The notes: generated by a model not told the origin, from the sequence alone. Counted from the stretch's first letter, positions 36,022-45,027 are shown. The stretch: DNA of 64,000 nucleotides from Mariniflexile sp. AS56 (GCF_030552475.1 NZ_JAUPED010000005.1:124001-188000), one strand, 5' to 3'. Made by a program: numbers and translations.

Positions 36022-39000
36022 ATGCCAAATAATTTTAAAAACATACAAACCAAATTAGAAGCATTTATTAGACGTTATTATACGAATGAATTGCTAAAAG
36101 GTGCCATTCTATTTTTTGCGATTGGTGTCTTGTATTTTTTGTTAACCTTATTTATTGAACATGTATTATGGCTTAATACGGCAGCACGTACCATGTTGTT
36201 TTGGCTGTTTGTTTTGGTAGAATTGGGTTTACTTGTTATGTTTATTTTTATCCCATTGGCCAAATTATTTAAACTTCAAAAAGGAATTAATTATGAAGAT
36301 GCTTCTAGAATAATTGGTTTACATTTTCCAGAGGTGAATGATAAATTGTTAAATGTATTACAACTTCATCAAAGTACATCACAGTCTGAATTACTGGTAG
36401 CGAGTATCGAACAAAAATCTTTAGAGCTCAATCCTATTCCTTTTAAGTTGGCTGTAAATTTTAAAAAGAATGTTCAGTATTTAAAGTACGCAGCTATTCC
36501 TGTTTTAATTTTGGTATTAACTTTTTTGTTTGGAAATAGCCGTTGGTTTAGTGACAGTTTAAACCGGGTGGTACATTACAAAACGGCTTATGAGGCACCA
36601 GCACCGTTTCAGTTTTTTGTGGTGAATACTAATTTAAATGCCATAGAGACTAAAGATTTTAAATTGCTTGTAAAAACGGCTGGATCCGTCATTCCAGAAA
36701 ATGCTGAAATAATTTATAACAATGAAACTTATTTTTTAAAACAAACGGGAGTAGGTGAGTTTGAATATGTATTTACACAACCTAAAGAAAGTATAGAGTT
36801 TCAACTAACTTCCAATACAGTCACTTCAAAACCTTATACTATCTATGTTGTAGAAGTACCATCGTTATTAAGTTTTGAAATGGAATTGAATTACCCGAAG
36901 TATACCAAAAAGAAAAATGAAACTTTAAAAAGTACAGGGAATGCTGTTGTTCCAGAAGGGACTTATATTACCTGGCGTCTTAAAACTAAAGCGACCAATC
37001 AGGTGCAGTTTTTTGCTAAAGACACTATTAATTTTTCCTTTCTTAAAGACGGACTTTTTGAAAGTTCCAAACGCGTTTATAATAATCTAAATTATAGTTT
37101 AAGTACGAGTAATAAAAACTTAAAAGATTATGAAACTCTATCGTTCAATTTGAATGTTGTTAAAGACGAATTTCCTGTTATTAACTTAAAAGTGAAAAGA
37201 GATAGTTTGGATTTGCAGACTCTTTATTTTCATGGTCAGGTAAGTGACGATTATGGTTTTAATAAGTTACAGTTGGTTTATTATCCTTCGGATAATGAAT
37301 TGGAAAAGAAAACGGAAACTATTTCTATTGCAAATTCGACCATTGCAGAGTTTATCACGGCATTTCCTAATAATTTGGCCATTCAGGAAGGTGTTTCTTA
37401 TGAATTGTATTTTCAAGTATTTGATAATGATCAAGTTAATAAGTATAAAAGCGTAAAAAGTAATGTGTTCTCCTATAGAAAGAGAACTAAAGATGGGGAA
37501 GCAACAAAACAACTGAATGCCCAGAGTGAATCTATCAAAGACTTAAATAAATCTTTGAAAAAGTTTGATGAGCAAGAGAAACAATTAGAACAGTTGTCTA
37601 AAACTCAAAAAGAAAAATCCAACCTTAATTTTAATGATAAAAAGAAATTAGAAAACTTTCTGAAACGTCAAAAGCAGCAAGATGAAATGATGAAAAATTT
37701 CAACAAAAAGCTTAACGAAAATTTAAAGGAATTTCAAAAGGACGATCAGGAAAAAGATGCCTTTAAAGAAGATTTGAAAAAGCGTTTAGATGAGAATGAT
37801 GAACAGTTAAAACAAGATGAGAAACTGTTAGATGAATTGCAGAAACTTCAAGAAAAAATAAATAAAGAAGCGCTTACCCAAAAGCTGGATGAATTGGCGA
37901 AACAGAATAAGAATAAGAAACGAAGCTTGGAACAGTTACTGGAATTAACCAGGCGCTTTTATGTCGAAAAAAAGTTGGAATCGCTTAAGGATGATTTGGA
38001 ACAACTTGCTGAGGAACAAAAAAAATTAGCCAACGAGAAAGAGGAAAAAAACACCAAGGAAAAGCAAGATGAATTGAATACTATTTTTGAAGAATTCCAA
38101 AAACAATTGGAAGATTTAAAGAAAGAAGGAGATGCGTTAAAGAAACCTATTAAAGTACCTCAGGATAAATTGGCTGAAAATGAAATTAAAAAAGATCAGG
38201 AAAAAGCAGCTGATGAATTAGGTAAAAAAGAGAAGGCTTCAGACAAAAATGAGAATCAGAAAAATGCTCAAAAAAATCAGAAGAAGGCTGCTGAGAAGAT
38301 GAAGAAATTGAGTGAACAAATGCAAGGTGCCATGCAAGCTGGTGGAGGTGAACAATTGCAGGAAGATGTGGACATGCTTCGCCAAATTTTAGATAATCTC
38401 GTTTTGTTTTCATTTGATCAGGAAAAGCTAATGAACCGCTTTCAAGCAATTGAGGAAAGTAATAATGAGTATGCATCTTTATTAAAGAAACAAAACAATT
38501 TGCGTGAACATTTTGAACATGTTGATGATAGTTTGTTTGCCTTGTCTTTACGTCAACCCAAGTTGTCTGAAGATGTGAATAAACAAATTACAGATGTGTA
38601 TTATAACATAGATAAGGCTTTAGAATTATTTGCCGAAAATCAAATTTATAACGGACTTTCTAAACAGCAATTTGCTATTACGGCTACTAATAATTTAGCT
38701 AATTATTTAAGTGATGTGTTAGATAATATGCAGGAGAACTTAAGTATGTCGATGGGTAAAGGAGGGAAAGGAGAGATGCAACTTCCTGATATAATTATGA
38801 GTCAAGAAGAACTTAATAAAATGATGGAGTCGGGCATGAAGAAAGGTAAAGAAGGTCAGCCAAAAAGTGAAGGAGAAGGTAAGAAGGAGGGTGAAAAAGG
38901 TAAGGAAGGTGAAAAGGGAAAAGATGGTGATAAAGGAAAGAGTGGTGATAAAAAAGAACCAGGTAAGGACGGTACTAAAAGCGGAGGTGAAGGCGAAGGT

Positions 39001-39423
39001 GGTAATGAGGAATTGAATGGTTTGTTATATCAAATTTATCAGGAGCAACTAGAGTTGCGAAATGCATTAGAAGAGAAGTTGGCTAAAGAGGGGAAGTTAG
39101 GTAATGCGGGATCTTTGTTAAGAAAAATGGAAGAAGTGGAATTAGATTTATTGAACAAAGGTTTTACCAATCAAACACTCCAGAAGATGATGGATTTAAA
39201 GCATCAATTATTAAAAATGGAGAATGCTGCCTTACAACAGGGGGAAGATAATAAGCGTGAATCTAAAACTAATAAAGGCGATTATGGTAATGATATTAAT
39301 ACTCAAATTCCAACCGCTAAGCAATATTTTAATACTACTGAAATATTGAATAAACAAATACTACCTTTGCAGCCAGTTTACAAAAAGAAAGTTCAAACAT
39401 ATTTTAAGGAAAGCAATGATTAG
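36022..39423 (+). CDS. Large DUF4175-type membrane and coiled-coil protein
   Basis: 1133 residues. Two hydrophobic segments lie near 25-75 and another near 155-175. A beta-rich domain (about 190-490) contains two Ig-like or carbohydrate-binding-like stretches. From about 495 to 800 the protein is a long, highly charged coiled coil of Lys, Glu and Gln. Residues about 945-995 are a low-complexity Gly-Glu-Lys-Asp tract (KEGEKGKEGEKGKDG), encoded by imperfect GGTGAAAAAGG-type DNA repeats at 38889-38952. The C-terminal portion has a conserved-looking MEEVELDLLNKGFTN block. DUF4175 proteins are widespread in Bacteroidota, and no biochemical role is known to me. It overlaps ybeY by 8 bp. Confidence 0.82.
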   Translation: MPNNFKNIQTKLEAFIRRYYTNELLKGAILFFAIGVLYFLLTLFIEHVLWLNTAARTMLFWLFVLVELGLLVMFIFIPLAKLFKLQKGINYEDASRIIGLHFPEVNDKLLNVLQLHQSTSQSELLVASIEQKSLELNPIPFKLAVNFKKNVQYLKYAAIPVLILVLTFLFGNSRWFSDSLNRVVHYKTAYEAPAPFQFFVVNTNLNAIETKDFKLLVKTAGSVIPENAEIIYNNETYFLKQTGVGEFEYVFTQPKESIEFQLTSNTVTSKPYTIYVVEVPSLLSFEMELNYPKYTKKKNETLKSTGNAVVPEGTYITWRLKTKATNQVQFFAKDTINFSFLKDGLFESSKRVYNNLNYSLSTSNKNLKDYETLSFNLNVVKDEFPVINLKVKRDSLDLQTLYFHGQVSDDYGFNKLQLVYYPSDNELEKKTETISIANSTIAEFITAFPNNLAIQEGVSYELYFQVFDNDQVNKYKSVKSNVFSYRKRTKDGEATKQLNAQSESIKDLNKSLKKFDEQEKQLEQLSKTQKEKSNLNFNDKKKLENFLKRQKQQDEMMKNFNKKLNENLKEFQKDDQEKDAFKEDLKKRLDENDEQLKQDEKLLDELQKLQEKINKEALTQKLDELAKQNKNKKRSLEQLLELTRRFYVEKKLESLKDDLEQLAEEQKKLANEKEEKNTKEKQDELNTIFEEFQKQLEDLKKEGDALKKPIKVPQDKLAENEIKKDQEKAADELGKKEKASDKNENQKNAQKNQKKAAEKMKKLSEQMQGAMQAGGGEQLQEDVDMLRQILDNLVLFSFDQEKLMNRFQAIEESNNEYASLLKKQNNLREHFEHVDDSLFALSLRQPKLSEDVNKQITDVYYNIDKALELFAENQIYNGLSKQQFAITATNNLANYLSDVLDNMQENLSMSMGKGGKGEMQLPDIIMSQEELNKMMESGMKKGKEGQPKSEGEGKKEGEKGKEGEKGKDGDKGKSGDKKEPGKDGTKSGGEGEGGNEELNGLLYQIYQEQLELRNALEEKLAKEGKLGNAGSLLRKMEEVELDLLNKGFTNQTLQKMMDLKHQLLKMENAALQQGEDNKRESKTNKGDYGNDINTQIPTAKQYFNTTEILNKQILPLQPVYKKKVQTYFKESND

Positions 39424-39826
39424 TTTTAATTACGAAACAACATTCTCATTAGGTAATGAGGAGCAATTATCTGATTGGATAAAAGGTGTTATCACCGATG
39501 AGAAATGTGTTTTGGAAGAGGTGAATTATATATTTTGTGACGATGAATATTTACACAAATTGAATGTAGAATTCTTAAATCATGACACGCTTACAGATGT
39601 TATTAGTTTTGATTACTCGATTGGAAAAACCATTCAGGGTGATGTTTATATATCTATTGAAAGAGTAGCAGATAATGCTGTAGATTTTAAGGTGTCCTTA
39701 GAAGAAGAATTACAACGCGTAATGGTTCATGGTGTGTTGCATTATTGTGGCTATAAAGATAAGACGGATAGTGATGCTAAGTTGATGCGTGAAAAGGAGA
39801 ACCACTACCTAAGCCAGTTGGTTTAA
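39416..39826 (+). CDS. ybeY: Endoribonuclease YbeY (rRNA maturation factor)
   Basis: 136 residues. The metal-site motif is HGVLHYCGYKDKTD; the usual bacterial form is HGxLHxxGYDH, so the third histidine is replaced by Asp or Lys, a form I recall in other Bacteroidota. The NxxFLNHDTLTDVISFDY stretch is typical. YbeY trims 16S rRNA and takes part in ribosome quality control. The start overlaps the end of the DUF4175 gene, so the two are translationally coupled. Confidence 0.93.
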   Translation: MISFNYETTFSLGNEEQLSDWIKGVITDEKCVLEEVNYIFCDDEYLHKLNVEFLNHDTLTDVISFDYSIGKTIQGDVYISIERVADNAVDFKVSLEEELQRVMVHGVLHYCGYKDKTDSDAKLMREKENHYLSQLV

Positions 39827-39843
39827 TATTTGGCAAATCAGTG

Positions 39844-39851
39844 TATATTTG
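39844..39851 (+). promoter_or_regulatory. -7 promoter element for mnmG
   Basis: TATATTTG matches TAnnTTTG. The first parS-type site lies between this element and the mnmG start, inside the leader. Confidence 0.6.
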
Positions 39852-39877
39852 CAAACTGAAAATTAAAATAAGGTTAA

Positions 39878-39893
39878 TGTTCCACGTGGAACA
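39878..39893. promoter_or_regulatory. parS-type centromere site upstream of mnmG
   Basis: TGTTCCACGTGGAACA is a perfect 16-bp palindrome identical to the parS form known from pseudomonads and matching the universal TGTTnCACGTGnAACA consensus. ParB binds such sites near the chromosome origin to load SMC and direct segregation. Confidence 0.88.
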
Positions 39894-39910
39894 ATCTAAT
39901 AAAAAAAGTT

Positions 39911-41782
39911 ATGTTTAATGATGTTTATGATGTTATAGTTGTTGGTGCAGGTCATGCAGGAAGTGAAGCTGCTGCCTCTGCTGCCAATATGGGAAGTAAA
40001 ACATTGCTTATTACAATGAACCTACAAAACATTGCGCAAATGTCTTGTAACCCATGTATGGGTGGTATTGCAAAAGGACAGATTGTTCGCGAAATTGATG
40101 CGCTTGGAGGATACAGTGGTATTGTTTCTGACACCTCTGCAATTCAGTTTAAGATGTTGAATAAATCTAAAGGACCTGCTATGTGGAGTCCAAGAGTTCA
40201 AAGCGACCGTATGCGTTTTGCAGAGGATTGGAGATTGCTTTTGGAAGGTACACCTAACCTTGATTTCTATCAAGAAATGGTTTCTGGTTTGGTTGTAGAA
40301 CAAGGTAAAGTGGTTGGTGTAAAAACATCTTTGGGTTTAGAAATTAAAGGAAAGACAGTCGTGTTAACTAACGGGACTTTCTTGAATGGATTGATACATA
40401 TTGGTAATAAAAATTTCGGCGGCGGTAGGGCAGGAGAGAAAGCGGCAACTGGTATTACGGAACAATTAGTAAGTTTAGGTTTTGAATCTGGCAGAATGAA
40501 AACGGGAACACCACCTCGAGTTGATGGTCGTTCTTTGGATTTTTCTAAAATGGTAGAACAACCTGGTGATGTAAATCCTGAGAAATTTTCTTTCTTAGAT
40601 ACTACGAAGCCATTGGAAAATCAACGTTCATGTCACATGACCTATACTAGTGAATTAGTACACGATTTACTTCGTGAAGGCTTTGATAGATCGCCTATGT
40701 TTAATGGTCGAATTAAAAGTTTAGGACCTAGATATTGCCCGTCTATTGAGGATAAAATTAATCGTTTTGCTGATAAAGATAGACACCAGTTATTTGTAGA
40801 ACCTGAGGGGTGGAATACTTGTGAGGTTTATGTGAATGGCTTCTCTACATCTTTGCCAGAAGATGTTCAGTTTAAAGCATTACGTTCTGTAATTGGTTTT
40901 GAGAATGTCAAGTTTTTTAGACCAGGTTATGCGATAGAATACGATTATTTTCCACCAACGCAGTTAAAGCATACTTTAGAAACAAAGGCTGTGGAAGGTT
41001 TGTATTTTGCTGGACAGATTAATGGAACTACGGGATATGAGGAAGCAGCGGCTCAAGGTTTAATGGCTGGTATTAATGCGAGTTTGAAAGTTCAAGAAAA
41101 AGAGGCTTTAATATTAAAAAGAGACGAGGCTTATATAGGTGTTTTAATAGATGATTTAATAACTAAGGGGACTGAGGAACCTTATAGAATGTTTACGTCA
41201 CGTGCAGAGTATAGAACCTTGTTGCGTCAAGATAATGCAGATATTAGATTAACTCCAAAAGGTTTTGATATAGGTTTAGCTAGTGAAAAACGTTTGCGAA
41301 GAATGGAACAGAAACATGATGAAGCAGAAAAGTTTGTTAAGTTTTTTGCTGATACAAGTGTGAAGCCAGAACATGCAAACCCTGTTTTAGAGGTAAAAGA
41401 ATCTGCTGCAATTAGACAGTCTGATAAGATGTTTAAAATATTTTCTAGACCTAATATCACCATCGATGATATGCGTCAATTTGAAGAGGTTGAAAGTTAT
41501 ATTCAAGAACATGATTTAGATAGGGAAGTTATAGAGCAAACAGAAATTCAAGTAAAGTATTCAGGATATATTTCTAAAGAAAAGAATAATGCTGATAAAC
41601 TAACGAGGTTAGAATATGTTAAGATTCCAGAGAATTTTGATTATTCACAAATCAAATCTATGAGTTTTGAAGCACGTGAGAAACTTAAAAAAATCCAACC
41701 AGCAACGGTGTCCCAGGCATCCAGAATTAGTGGGGTTTCTCCAAATGATATTTCAGTATTGTTGGTTTATATGGGACGTTAA
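39911..41782 (+). CDS. mnmG: tRNA uridine-5-carboxymethylaminomethyl modification enzyme MnmG (GidA)
   Basis: 623 residues. The FAD-binding start [14 protein letters not shown] and the downstream [29 protein letters not shown] and [17 protein letters not shown] stretches are diagnostic. With MnmE it adds the carboxymethylaminomethyl group to U34 of certain tRNAs. In many bacteria mnmG lies near the origin with parS sites. Here one parS-type palindrome lies in the leader and another directly after the stop, so the gene is bracketed by them. Confidence 0.98.
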   Translation: MFNDVYDVIVVGAGHAGSEAAASAANMGSKTLLITMNLQNIAQMSCNPCMGGIAKGQIVREIDALGGYSGIVSDTSAIQFKMLNKSKGPAMWSPRVQSDRMRFAEDWRLLLEGTPNLDFYQEMVSGLVVEQGKVVGVKTSLGLEIKGKTVVLTNGTFLNGLIHIGNKNFGGGRAGEKAATGITEQLVSLGFESGRMKTGTPPRVDGRSLDFSKMVEQPGDVNPEKFSFLDTTKPLENQRSCHMTYTSELVHDLLREGFDRSPMFNGRIKSLGPRYCPSIEDKINRFADKDRHQLFVEPEGWNTCEVYVNGFSTSLPEDVQFKALRSVIGFENVKFFRPGYAIEYDYFPPTQLKHTLETKAVEGLYFAGQINGTTGYEEAAAQGLMAGINASLKVQEKEALILKRDEAYIGVLIDDLITKGTEEPYRMFTSRAEYRTLLRQDNADIRLTPKGFDIGLASEKRLRRMEQKHDEAEKFVKFFADTSVKPEHANPVLEVKESAAIRQSDKMFKIFSRPNITIDDMRQFEEVESYIQEHDLDREVIEQTEIQVKYSGYISKEKNNADKLTRLEYVKIPENFDYSQIKSMSFEAREKLKKIQPATVSQASRISGVSPNDISVLLVYMGR

Positions 41783-41839
41783 ACTCCTGTGGAAACAAAA
41801 TTATTGTATGTTTCAATTCAATTAAGCACTAAATATTTT

Positions 41840-41870
41840 AAGTACGTTCCACGTGGAACGTACTTTTTTT
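41840..41870. promoter_or_regulatory. Second parS-type site, extended to a 26-bp palindrome with T tract
   Basis: The core GTTCCACGTGGAAC (41846-41859) is identical to that of the first site. The symmetry continues outward to a perfect 26-bp palindrome (41840-41865) beginning AAGTAC and ending GTACTT, and a T tract follows (41864-41870). It can therefore serve both as a ParB site and as a transcription terminator for mnmG. Confidence 0.85.
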
Positions 41871-41912
41871 ATTAAAAAAATCACGTATTTCTTAAAAAAA
41901 CAGAGGTAAGTT

Positions 41913-42773
41913 ATGGTAAAGGAAAACTCAAAAAATCAATTTTTAAAAGTAAAAGATCATTCTGTTTCTCAAGAATTATTCAATTTGGTTGAAAACCTTG
42001 AGTATGGTTTTTTAGAAACCAGACCCCAACCATCTTCAGAAACCTTGCCCGATTATTATAAGAGTGAAGATTATATTTCGCATACAGATTCAAAGCGAAA
42101 TGTTTTTGAAAATGTTTACCACTTGGTTAGAAGCATCTCTTTAAAACAAAAACTGAAGCTTATAAATAGTTTTGAATCTACAGATAAAACACTTTTAGAT
42201 GTTGGTTGTGGTACAGGCGATTTTTTACAAACAGCCCAAAAGAAGCATTGGACAGTTTCTGGAATAGAGCCTAATGAAGAGGCTAGGGCACTTGCTAATA
42301 AAAAAACAAATCAAGCGGTTTATGAAATAGAAGAACTTTTAAAATTGGAAGCTAAAAGTTTTGACGTAATTACGCTTTGGCATGTATTAGAACACCTTCC
42401 AAATTTAGAAGAACACATTCAAATTTTTAAAAAATTATTAAAACCAAATGGGACTTTAATAATTGCAGTGCCAAATTATAAAAGTTATGATGCCACGTAT
42501 TATAAAGAGTTTTGGGCTGCTTTTGATGTGCCAAGACATTTATGGCATTTTAATAAACCGTCCATTTCAAAATTAGTTTCTAAAGTTTCTATGGAAGTTG
42601 TGAAAACGAAACCAATGTATTTTGATGCATTTTATGTAAGCCTTCTTTCAGAAAAGTATAAAAAGGGCAAAATGAATTTTTTAAGAGGCTTCTGGGTAGG
42701 TTTGGTATCAAACTTGAAATCTTTATCAACAAAAGAGGTTTCTTCACTAATTTATGTCATTAAAAATAGTTAA
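41913..42773 (+). CDS. Class I SAM-dependent methyltransferase
   Basis: 286 residues with the Rossmann motif I LLDVGCGTGDFL at about residues 93-104, a motif II-type acidic residue in VSGIEPNEEA, and the post-motif VITLWHVLEHLPN. The target is unknown; similar proteins next to parS/mnmG in Flavobacteria are annotated only as methyltransferases. An N-terminal extension of about 85 residues precedes the methyltransferase core. Confidence 0.88.
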   Translation: MVKENSKNQFLKVKDHSVSQELFNLVENLEYGFLETRPQPSSETLPDYYKSEDYISHTDSKRNVFENVYHLVRSISLKQKLKLINSFESTDKTLLDVGCGTGDFLQTAQKKHWTVSGIEPNEEARALANKKTNQAVYEIEELLKLEAKSFDVITLWHVLEHLPNLEEHIQIFKKLLKPNGTLIIAVPNYKSYDATYYKEFWAAFDVPRHLWHFNKPSISKLVSKVSMEVVKTKPMYFDAFYVSLLSEKYKKGKMNFLRGFWVGLVSNLKSLSTKEVSSLIYVIKNS

Positions 42774-42970
42774 AATTGATTTTAAGGCGTTTTAAAGGTT
42801 GTTTTATATTGAAAACACACAAACACCAGCCGAATTTTTATAAATCTATCTCAGTTTATTTATGAGGCTTATTTTTGATAGTAAACCTTTATAGTTTTAA
42901 TTATTTATCATAAATTTTAGTTATACATCAAAATCAAACAAATTTCTAGTTTAAATATAGTTTACTTTAC

Positions 42971-42978
42971 TACTTTTG
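42971..42978 (+). promoter_or_regulatory. -7 promoter element for the OmpH-like gene
   Basis: TACTTTTG matches TAnnTTTG, 22 bp before the start codon. Confidence 0.6.
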
Positions 42979-43000
42979 CTCGTGTTATAAAATTAAACAA

Positions 43001-43516
43001 ATGAAAAATATAGTTTACGCAGCAGCGTTGATGTTGGCATTTACTTCTTGCCAAGAACAAGCAAAAATTGGATTTGTAGATAACGGAACGGTTATAAACG
43101 ATTATCAAGAGAAAAAAGATATTGAAGCAAAATTTCAAACCAAAGAAGAAGCTTTTAGAAAGAAAGCGGATAGTGTTGGTCAAGAGTTTCAATTAGAAGT
43201 TCAAGAAACACAATTAAGCGCTCAAAAAGCATCTCAAGCGAAAGCTCAAGAATTAATGGCTGGTTTGCAAAAGAAACAACAATTGCTTCAACAAAAAATG
43301 CAAATGGAACAACAAGAATTGCAAGAAAACTTTCAAACAGAAATTGATTCTGTAATTAGTAAAGTTAAAAAGCATGTTAAGGAATACGGAAAAAGTAACG
43401 GTTATACGTATATTTTAGGAACAAGCGATGCAGCTGCTACAGTAATGTATGGTGCAGAAGACAAAGATTTAACAAAAGAGATCTTAGAAGGCTTAAATAA
43501 AGAGTACAAAAAATAG
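43001..43516 (+). CDS. OmpH/Skp-family periplasmic chaperone lipoprotein
   Basis: 171 residues. The leader ends in AFTSC, giving a lipid cysteine at residue 17. The body is a Gln/Lys/Glu-rich helical hairpin (about 45-130) as in Skp, with a short beta region at each end: IGFVDNGTVINDY and YTYILGTSDAAATVMYG. Skp proteins hold unfolded outer-membrane proteins. Lipidation is an unusual but recurrent feature in this phylum. A strong terminator follows. Confidence 0.85.
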   Translation: MKNIVYAAALMLAFTSCQEQAKIGFVDNGTVINDYQEKKDIEAKFQTKEEAFRKKADSVGQEFQLEVQETQLSAQKASQAKAQELMAGLQKKQQLLQQKMQMEQQELQENFQTEIDSVISKVKKHVKEYGKSNGYTYILGTSDAAATVMYGAEDKDLTKEILEGLNKEYKK

Positions 43517-43540
43517 TACTAAGCTTATTTATAGTAAACA

Positions 43541-43580
43541 AAAAGGCCCTGAAAATTAAGTTTTTCAGGGCCTTTTGTTT
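43541..43580. terminator. Bidirectional terminator between ompH-like gene and holB
   Basis: The arms AAAAGGCCCTGAAAA (43541-43555) and TTTTCAGGGCCTTTT (43562-43576) form a perfect 15-bp stem, placed between convergent genes. Confidence 0.92.
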
Positions 43581-43585
43581 TATAA

Positions 43586-44740
43586 CTAGTCCGGTTTTTT
43601 ATGTAATAACCGCGTGAGTTTTATAGATAAATCGGTTAAAATTATCTTAGAATTTCCGTTACGTTCAATATGGTATATAGCATCTTGCAGTTCGTTGCTA
43701 ATATCCATAATGTTATTACCGTGTATATAGGGAGCGAAATTTTCGAGCTTAAATTTTTCTGTTTTTGGTTCAAAGAAAACCAAATCGGTCGCATTATAAT
43801 TAAGTAATAAGGCTTGTCTAAAAAAGTCTAAGCAGAAACTTAGAAATTGTTTTTGGGTTTCTCTACCCGTTTTAGCAATGTCTTCACTCCAAGAAATTAA
43901 ATCGTGAATGGCTGCTTTATTACCTTTTGCTTTAAAAGCACTTCTAATCCAGAAAATAAACCAGGTTTCAAACTGTAAATCTTCAGAATCTTGATATACC
44001 AAATCACAGGCTTTATTATAATTACCATTGGATTGGTGAGCGATTTTAGTAGCTACAGAAACCTCTAAACTGTATTGTTTAATTAAAGCGTCCTTAATAA
44101 CATCTTCAGCCAAAGGCGGGAAATGCAACACTTGGCAACGCGAACGTATGGTGTTAATAATCTGCTCTTCATCTTCAGCTATTAAAAGGAAAATAGTTTT
44201 ATTTGGTGGCTCTTCAATAAGCTTTAAAAGTTTGTTGGCACTGGCTGTATTCATTTTTTCAGCCATCCAAATAAGCATCACTTTATATCCGCCTTCGTAG
44301 GCTTTTAAAGCCAGGGCTTTTACAATATCTTGTGCTTCATCAACTCCAATTTGGCCTTGTTTGTTATCGACTCCAAGTAACTTATACCAATCAAATAAAT
44401 TACCGTAAGGTTGTTCCTTTAAAAGTTGGCGCCACTCTTCGAGATAATGGCTGGAAACGGGGTGACTTTTAGCTTTATCGCTGGTTGTAACCGGAAATGC
44501 AAAATGCAAATCGGGATGCGATACATTCTTAAATTTTAGGTTACAAGCCTCGTTGCCAGAATTATTATCAGCATTGGTGTTGCTGCACAATATATATTGC
44601 GCGTAAGCAATAGCCATGGGTAAGGTACCGCTACCTTCGGGTCCCACAAATAATTGTGCGTGGGGAATTCGCCCATTATCAACACTTTGTGTTAAATGGT
44701 TTTTAAGGTGTTCTTGACCAAGAATATCTGTGAATTGCAT
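43586..44740 (-). CDS. holB: DNA polymerase III delta' subunit
   Basis: 384 residues from an ATG at 44740; a start 15 bp upstream falls in the promoter element and is rejected. The protein begins MQFTDILGQEHLKNHLTQSV and has a degenerate Walker A (GPEGSGTL) with no lysine, as is usual for the non-catalytic delta' subunit of the clamp loader. The zinc-binding region C-(X)n-CNLKF is partly kept. Later blocks EKMNTASANKLLKLIEEPP and TIRSRCQVL are typical. It loads the sliding clamp during replication. Its promoter leaves almost no leader. Confidence 0.94.
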   Translation of the reverse strand: MQFTDILGQEHLKNHLTQSVDNGRIPHAQLFVGPEGSGTLPMAIAYAQYILCSNTNADNNSGNEACNLKFKNVSHPDLHFAFPVTTSDKAKSHPVSSHYLEEWRQLLKEQPYGNLFDWYKLLGVDNKQGQIGVDEAQDIVKALALKAYEGGYKVMLIWMAEKMNTASANKLLKLIEEPPNKTIFLLIAEDEEQIINTIRSRCQVLHFPPLAEDVIKDALIKQYSLEVSVATKIAHQSNGNYNKACDLVYQDSEDLQFETWFIFWIRSAFKAKGNKAAIHDLISWSEDIAKTGRETQKQFLSFCLDFFRQALLLNYNATDLVFFEPKTEKFKLENFAPYIHGNNIMDISNELQDAIYHIERNGNSKIILTDLSIKLTRLLHKKPD

Positions 44741-44744
44741 GTAA

Positions 44745-44752
44745 CAAACGTA
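44745..44752 (-). promoter_or_regulatory. -7 promoter element for holB
   Basis: On the minus strand this reads TACGTTTG, a full TAnnTTTG match, ending only 4 bp before the holB ATG, so the transcript would be nearly leaderless. Confidence 0.6.
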
Positions 44753-44798
44753 CATAAATTTTATAACATGTTAAAACTCAAATTTTGGATTTAGATGC

Positions 44799-44827
44799 TT
44801 GTAAAAGAGGTGTGGTTTTTACTTTTG
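44799..44827 (+). promoter_or_regulatory. Orphan promoter upstream of pgk
   Basis: TTG (44799-44801) is followed after 18 nt by TACTTTTG (44820-44827), the same -33/-7 layout and the same -7 sequence as the pgk promoter. The nearest + strand gene is 235 bp away, past a terminator-like hairpin. Confidence 0.6.
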
Positions 44828-44831
44828 TTAT

Positions 44832-45012
44832 TTCTGCTAAGACTGAAAACTAACGTTTAATTGAATAGTCTGTTTGAATTAAGTTTATTTTTAAGTAAAT
44901 CAAAAGGATGTTATTGTTGAAGGAGCCTAGTTTAAGCTTTAAAACTAGACTTGTTAAAAAAATATTCCAGCTACATCGTTTTCGTTTAAAAACAGGTTTT
45001 GTAGCTGTTTTT
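44832..45012 (+). ncRNA. Candidate small RNA gene
   Basis: A transcript from the orphan promoter would run about 180 nt to the hairpin with T5 at 45012. It would contain three hairpins: AGACT/AGTCT (44840-44871), CTAGTTT/AAACTAG (44927-44948) and CAGCTACA/TGTAGCTG (44968-45007). No start codon with a convincing frame is present. It could instead be an alternative long leader of pgk with an attenuator. Confidence 0.45.
44968..45012 (+). terminator. Orphan terminator-like hairpin before pgk
   Basis: CAGCTACA (44968-44975) and TGTAGCTG (45000-45007) pair perfectly and five Ts follow. Inner bases GTTTT and AAAAC can extend the pairing. The hairpin overlaps the -33 element of pgk. Confidence 0.6.
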
Positions 45013-45027
45013 AATTAGTTACTTTTG
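44998..45027 (+). promoter_or_regulatory. Promoter of pgk
   Basis: TTTG (44998-45001) and TACTTTTG (45020-45027) are 18 nt apart, a textbook Bacteroidota -33/-7 pair. The -33 element lies inside the right arm of the hairpin. Confidence 0.7.

Noticed and set aside
42870-42877. TATTTTTG as an additional promoter before the OmpH-like gene
   Set aside because: It matches TAnnTTTG but has no -33 element and lies 130 bp upstream of the gene; T-rich DNA yields such matches by chance.
44832-45012. 6S RNA as identity of the candidate small RNA
   Set aside because: 6S RNA needs pairing between its 5' and 3' ends around a central bubble; the ends here do not pair convincingly.
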